IMG/VR virus record: IMGVR_UViG_3300010883_000274
Location: 1-30,063 of that record
DNA from: a virus
Reading direction: 5' to 3' (one strand)
DNA: 30,063 nucleotides
This document shows positions 29,232-30,063 of the stretch, piece after piece; positions within the stretch are counted from its first letter, which is position 1; each line of letters begins with the position of its first letter. A program made the position numbers and the translations under genes. Under the pieces are notes generated by a model. The model had not been told where the DNA came from. It was given only the letters and a program-made list of their open reading frames with translations, and searched no databases.

Positions 29232-29462
29232 CTAACATGGTATTCCTAACTTTTTCAAATTAGGTTTATTTGCTTCTCTATGTCTCCTTGCCCATTTATC
29301 GGCAGTAGTAGGGAAGCCTGTGTCCGTTCCAGGTAATGAGAAATACCCGCCTGAAACAATTCGTGTAGAAAGACCCCCGCAAAAAGTGCATTCATTTTCT
29401 TTTTTTGAGGACCACTGTTCTTCAATCTGCTCACAAACAGAGCATTTATAATCATTCAACAT
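29232..29462 (-). CDS. 76-aa FmdB-like zinc-ribbon protein
   Basis: ATG 29462 is preferred because the protein then starts directly with the zinc ribbon; an upstream start would add a Lys-rich segment read from the neighbour. C-S-V-C near residue 6 and C-T-F-C-G-G near 28 make a small zinc ribbon (FmdB-type), followed by a basic tail (ADKWARRHREANKPNLKKLG). It overlaps the end of the 84-aa gene by 11 nt. Function unknown. Confidence 0.68.
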   Translation of the reverse strand: MLNDYKCSVCEQIEEQWSSKKENECTFCGGLSTRIVSGGYFSLPGTDTGFPTTADKWARRHREANKPNLKKLGIPC

Positions 29463-29706
29463 TGCTGTCTTCTTCTTCTTCTTTGGCGCGTTCAAGTTCT
29501 CCCTCAAACACCGATTCCATCTCTATGATTAAATGGAGCATCCCTAAAGACCCTCTTTGCTGCCAAAAACCTTTTTCATCTGCTATAGACATTATGTTAT
29601 TTTGTTGCTCATACATCTCTACCAAACGTTCGCGAATTAATCCCCAACCCTCTGTAGCTAATGTTTCAAACATTTTGCCATAAACTTGGTGTTCCTCTTC
29701 TTTCAT
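29452..29706 (-). CDS. 84-aa acidic helical protein
   Basis: AGAGG 8 nt before the ATG. Helical protein with a strongly acidic end (LERAKEEEEDSNVE). Segments GKMFETLATEGWGLIRERL and MLHLIIEMESVFEGEL are recognisable only as helices. Between portal and scaffold positions in podoviruses such small proteins of unknown function are common. Confidence 0.65.
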   Translation of the reverse strand: MKEEEHQVYGKMFETLATEGWGLIRERLVEMYEQQNNIMSIADEKGFWQQRGSLGMLHLIIEMESVFEGELERAKEEEEDSNVE

Positions 29707-29707
29707 A

Positions 29708-29914
29708 TTAGCTGCCTCTCATTGTTGCTAACATAATCAGTGCGGTAATTTCCTCATCATCTTTTATTATTTGTATTAATTGTTGTTGCCTTCTTAATCT
29801 TTGCAGGATTCTTGGGTCTACTTCCGCTCCTACACCACCCGCAGCTATTGTTAATCCATACGGACCAGAGCCATACGTTCCTCTCCCATAGCTACTTCTA
29901 CCTACTACCGCCAT
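29708..29914 (-). CDS. 68-aa Gly/Tyr-rich protein
   Basis: The ATG overlaps the preceding stop (TAATG). N-terminal half is Gly/Ser/Tyr-rich (GRSSYGRGTYGSGPYGLT), the C-terminal half is a helix (PRILQRLRRQQQLIQIIKDD, then ITALIMLATM). No family recognised. Tight coupling to the partial gene at the right edge suggests one operon. Confidence 0.6.
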   Translation of the reverse strand: MAVVGRSSYGRGTYGSGPYGLTIAAGGVGAEVDPRILQRLRRQQQLIQIIKDDEEITALIMLATMRGS

Positions 29915-30063
29915 TAGAATGTATCTTTAGACACCCAAACAGCAACAGTAATTACGATTAATCCAACGGCCCAGAAAAACTTTTTTACCATAGATTTCCC
30001 TACTTCGGCGTATACTTTTTCTAACGCTTTATCTGCAGCGCGTTCTGCTATAAGCTCTATATC
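29914..30063 (-). CDS. Partial small membrane protein, start outside the window
   Basis: The last 49 codons and stop of a gene that begins to the right. It shows a helix (IELIAERAADKALEKVYAEVG) and then a C-terminal membrane segment (FFWAVGLIVITVAVWV) with a short SKDTF tail. Small tail-anchored proteins occur near the portal gene in this kind of phage. An in-frame ATG at 29991 would give a shorter version starting MVKKFFW. Confidence 0.6.
   Translation of the reverse strand, partial: DIELIAERAADKALEKVYAEVGKSMVKKFFWAVGLIVITVAVWVSKDTF

Noticed and set aside
1-30063. tRNA genes, integrase, attachment sites, transposons, reverse transcriptase
   Set aside because: I looked for cloverleaf arms, integrase or transposase motifs, terminal repeats and RT motifs and saw none; the content fits a strictly lytic phage.

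Overview
The window is part of a lytic, short-tailed (podovirus-type) phage genome. A T7-like replication set (zinc-finger/TOPRIM primase, RecA-type helicase, family A DNA polymerase, 5'-3' exonuclease, T7 gp3-type Holliday-junction endonuclease) sits beside a podovirus virion set (scaffold, major capsid, gp11- and gp12-like tail tube proteins, a collar-type fibre, large internal virion proteins). A B12-dependent class II ribonucleotide reductase, an A-type Fe-S carrier and a phage 2OG-Fe(II) oxygenase point to a marine phage of an alphaproteobacterial, Roseobacter- or SAR116-like host. The overall look recalls SIO1/cobavirus or HMO-2011-like phages. That placement is inference from gene content; no database was searched.

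Layout. 1-632 has no gene and carries a cluster of DnaA boxes, iteron-like repeats and a near-consensus host promoter. 633-4883 is an early region of small genes, mostly on the + strand, including a GP88-family and a DUF3310 protein; a DUF932 gene and a coiled-coil gene are inserted on the - strand with their own signals. 4880-14413 is a tightly packed + strand replication and nucleotide operon, most genes overlapping by 1-11 nt. A hairpin terminator at 14427-14450 separates it from the convergent - strand late region. Read in the direction of transcription from the right edge, that region holds a truncated membrane protein, small proteins, scaffold, capsid, a decoration candidate, a terminator, tail tube A and B, fibre, small proteins, three large internal virion proteins, the 2OG oxygenase, a secreted protein, a small acidic protein, the Fe-S carrier, holin and overlapping spanins. 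Portal, terminase and an obvious endolysin are not visible; they may lie to the right. No phage RNA polymerase is seen, and the promoters found are host sigma-70 type.

Most unusual points. (1) The DNA polymerase is split into two genes between the TGRLSS motif and catalytic motif A; the second half has its own ribosome binding site. (2) A consensus promoter and a textbook intrinsic terminator bracket the 168-aa OB-like gene, and the terminator lies inside the exonuclease coding sequence. (3) Phased DnaA boxes lie next to iterons. (4) An Fe-S cluster carrier and a 2OG-Fe(II) oxygenase sit directly upstream of the lysis genes. (5) There are several long out-of-frame overlaps (107 nt exonuclease/endonuclease, 137 nt in a pair of small basic genes). 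(6) A 22-bp perfect palindrome and a rare-codon-rich stretch occur at the primase-helicase junction.
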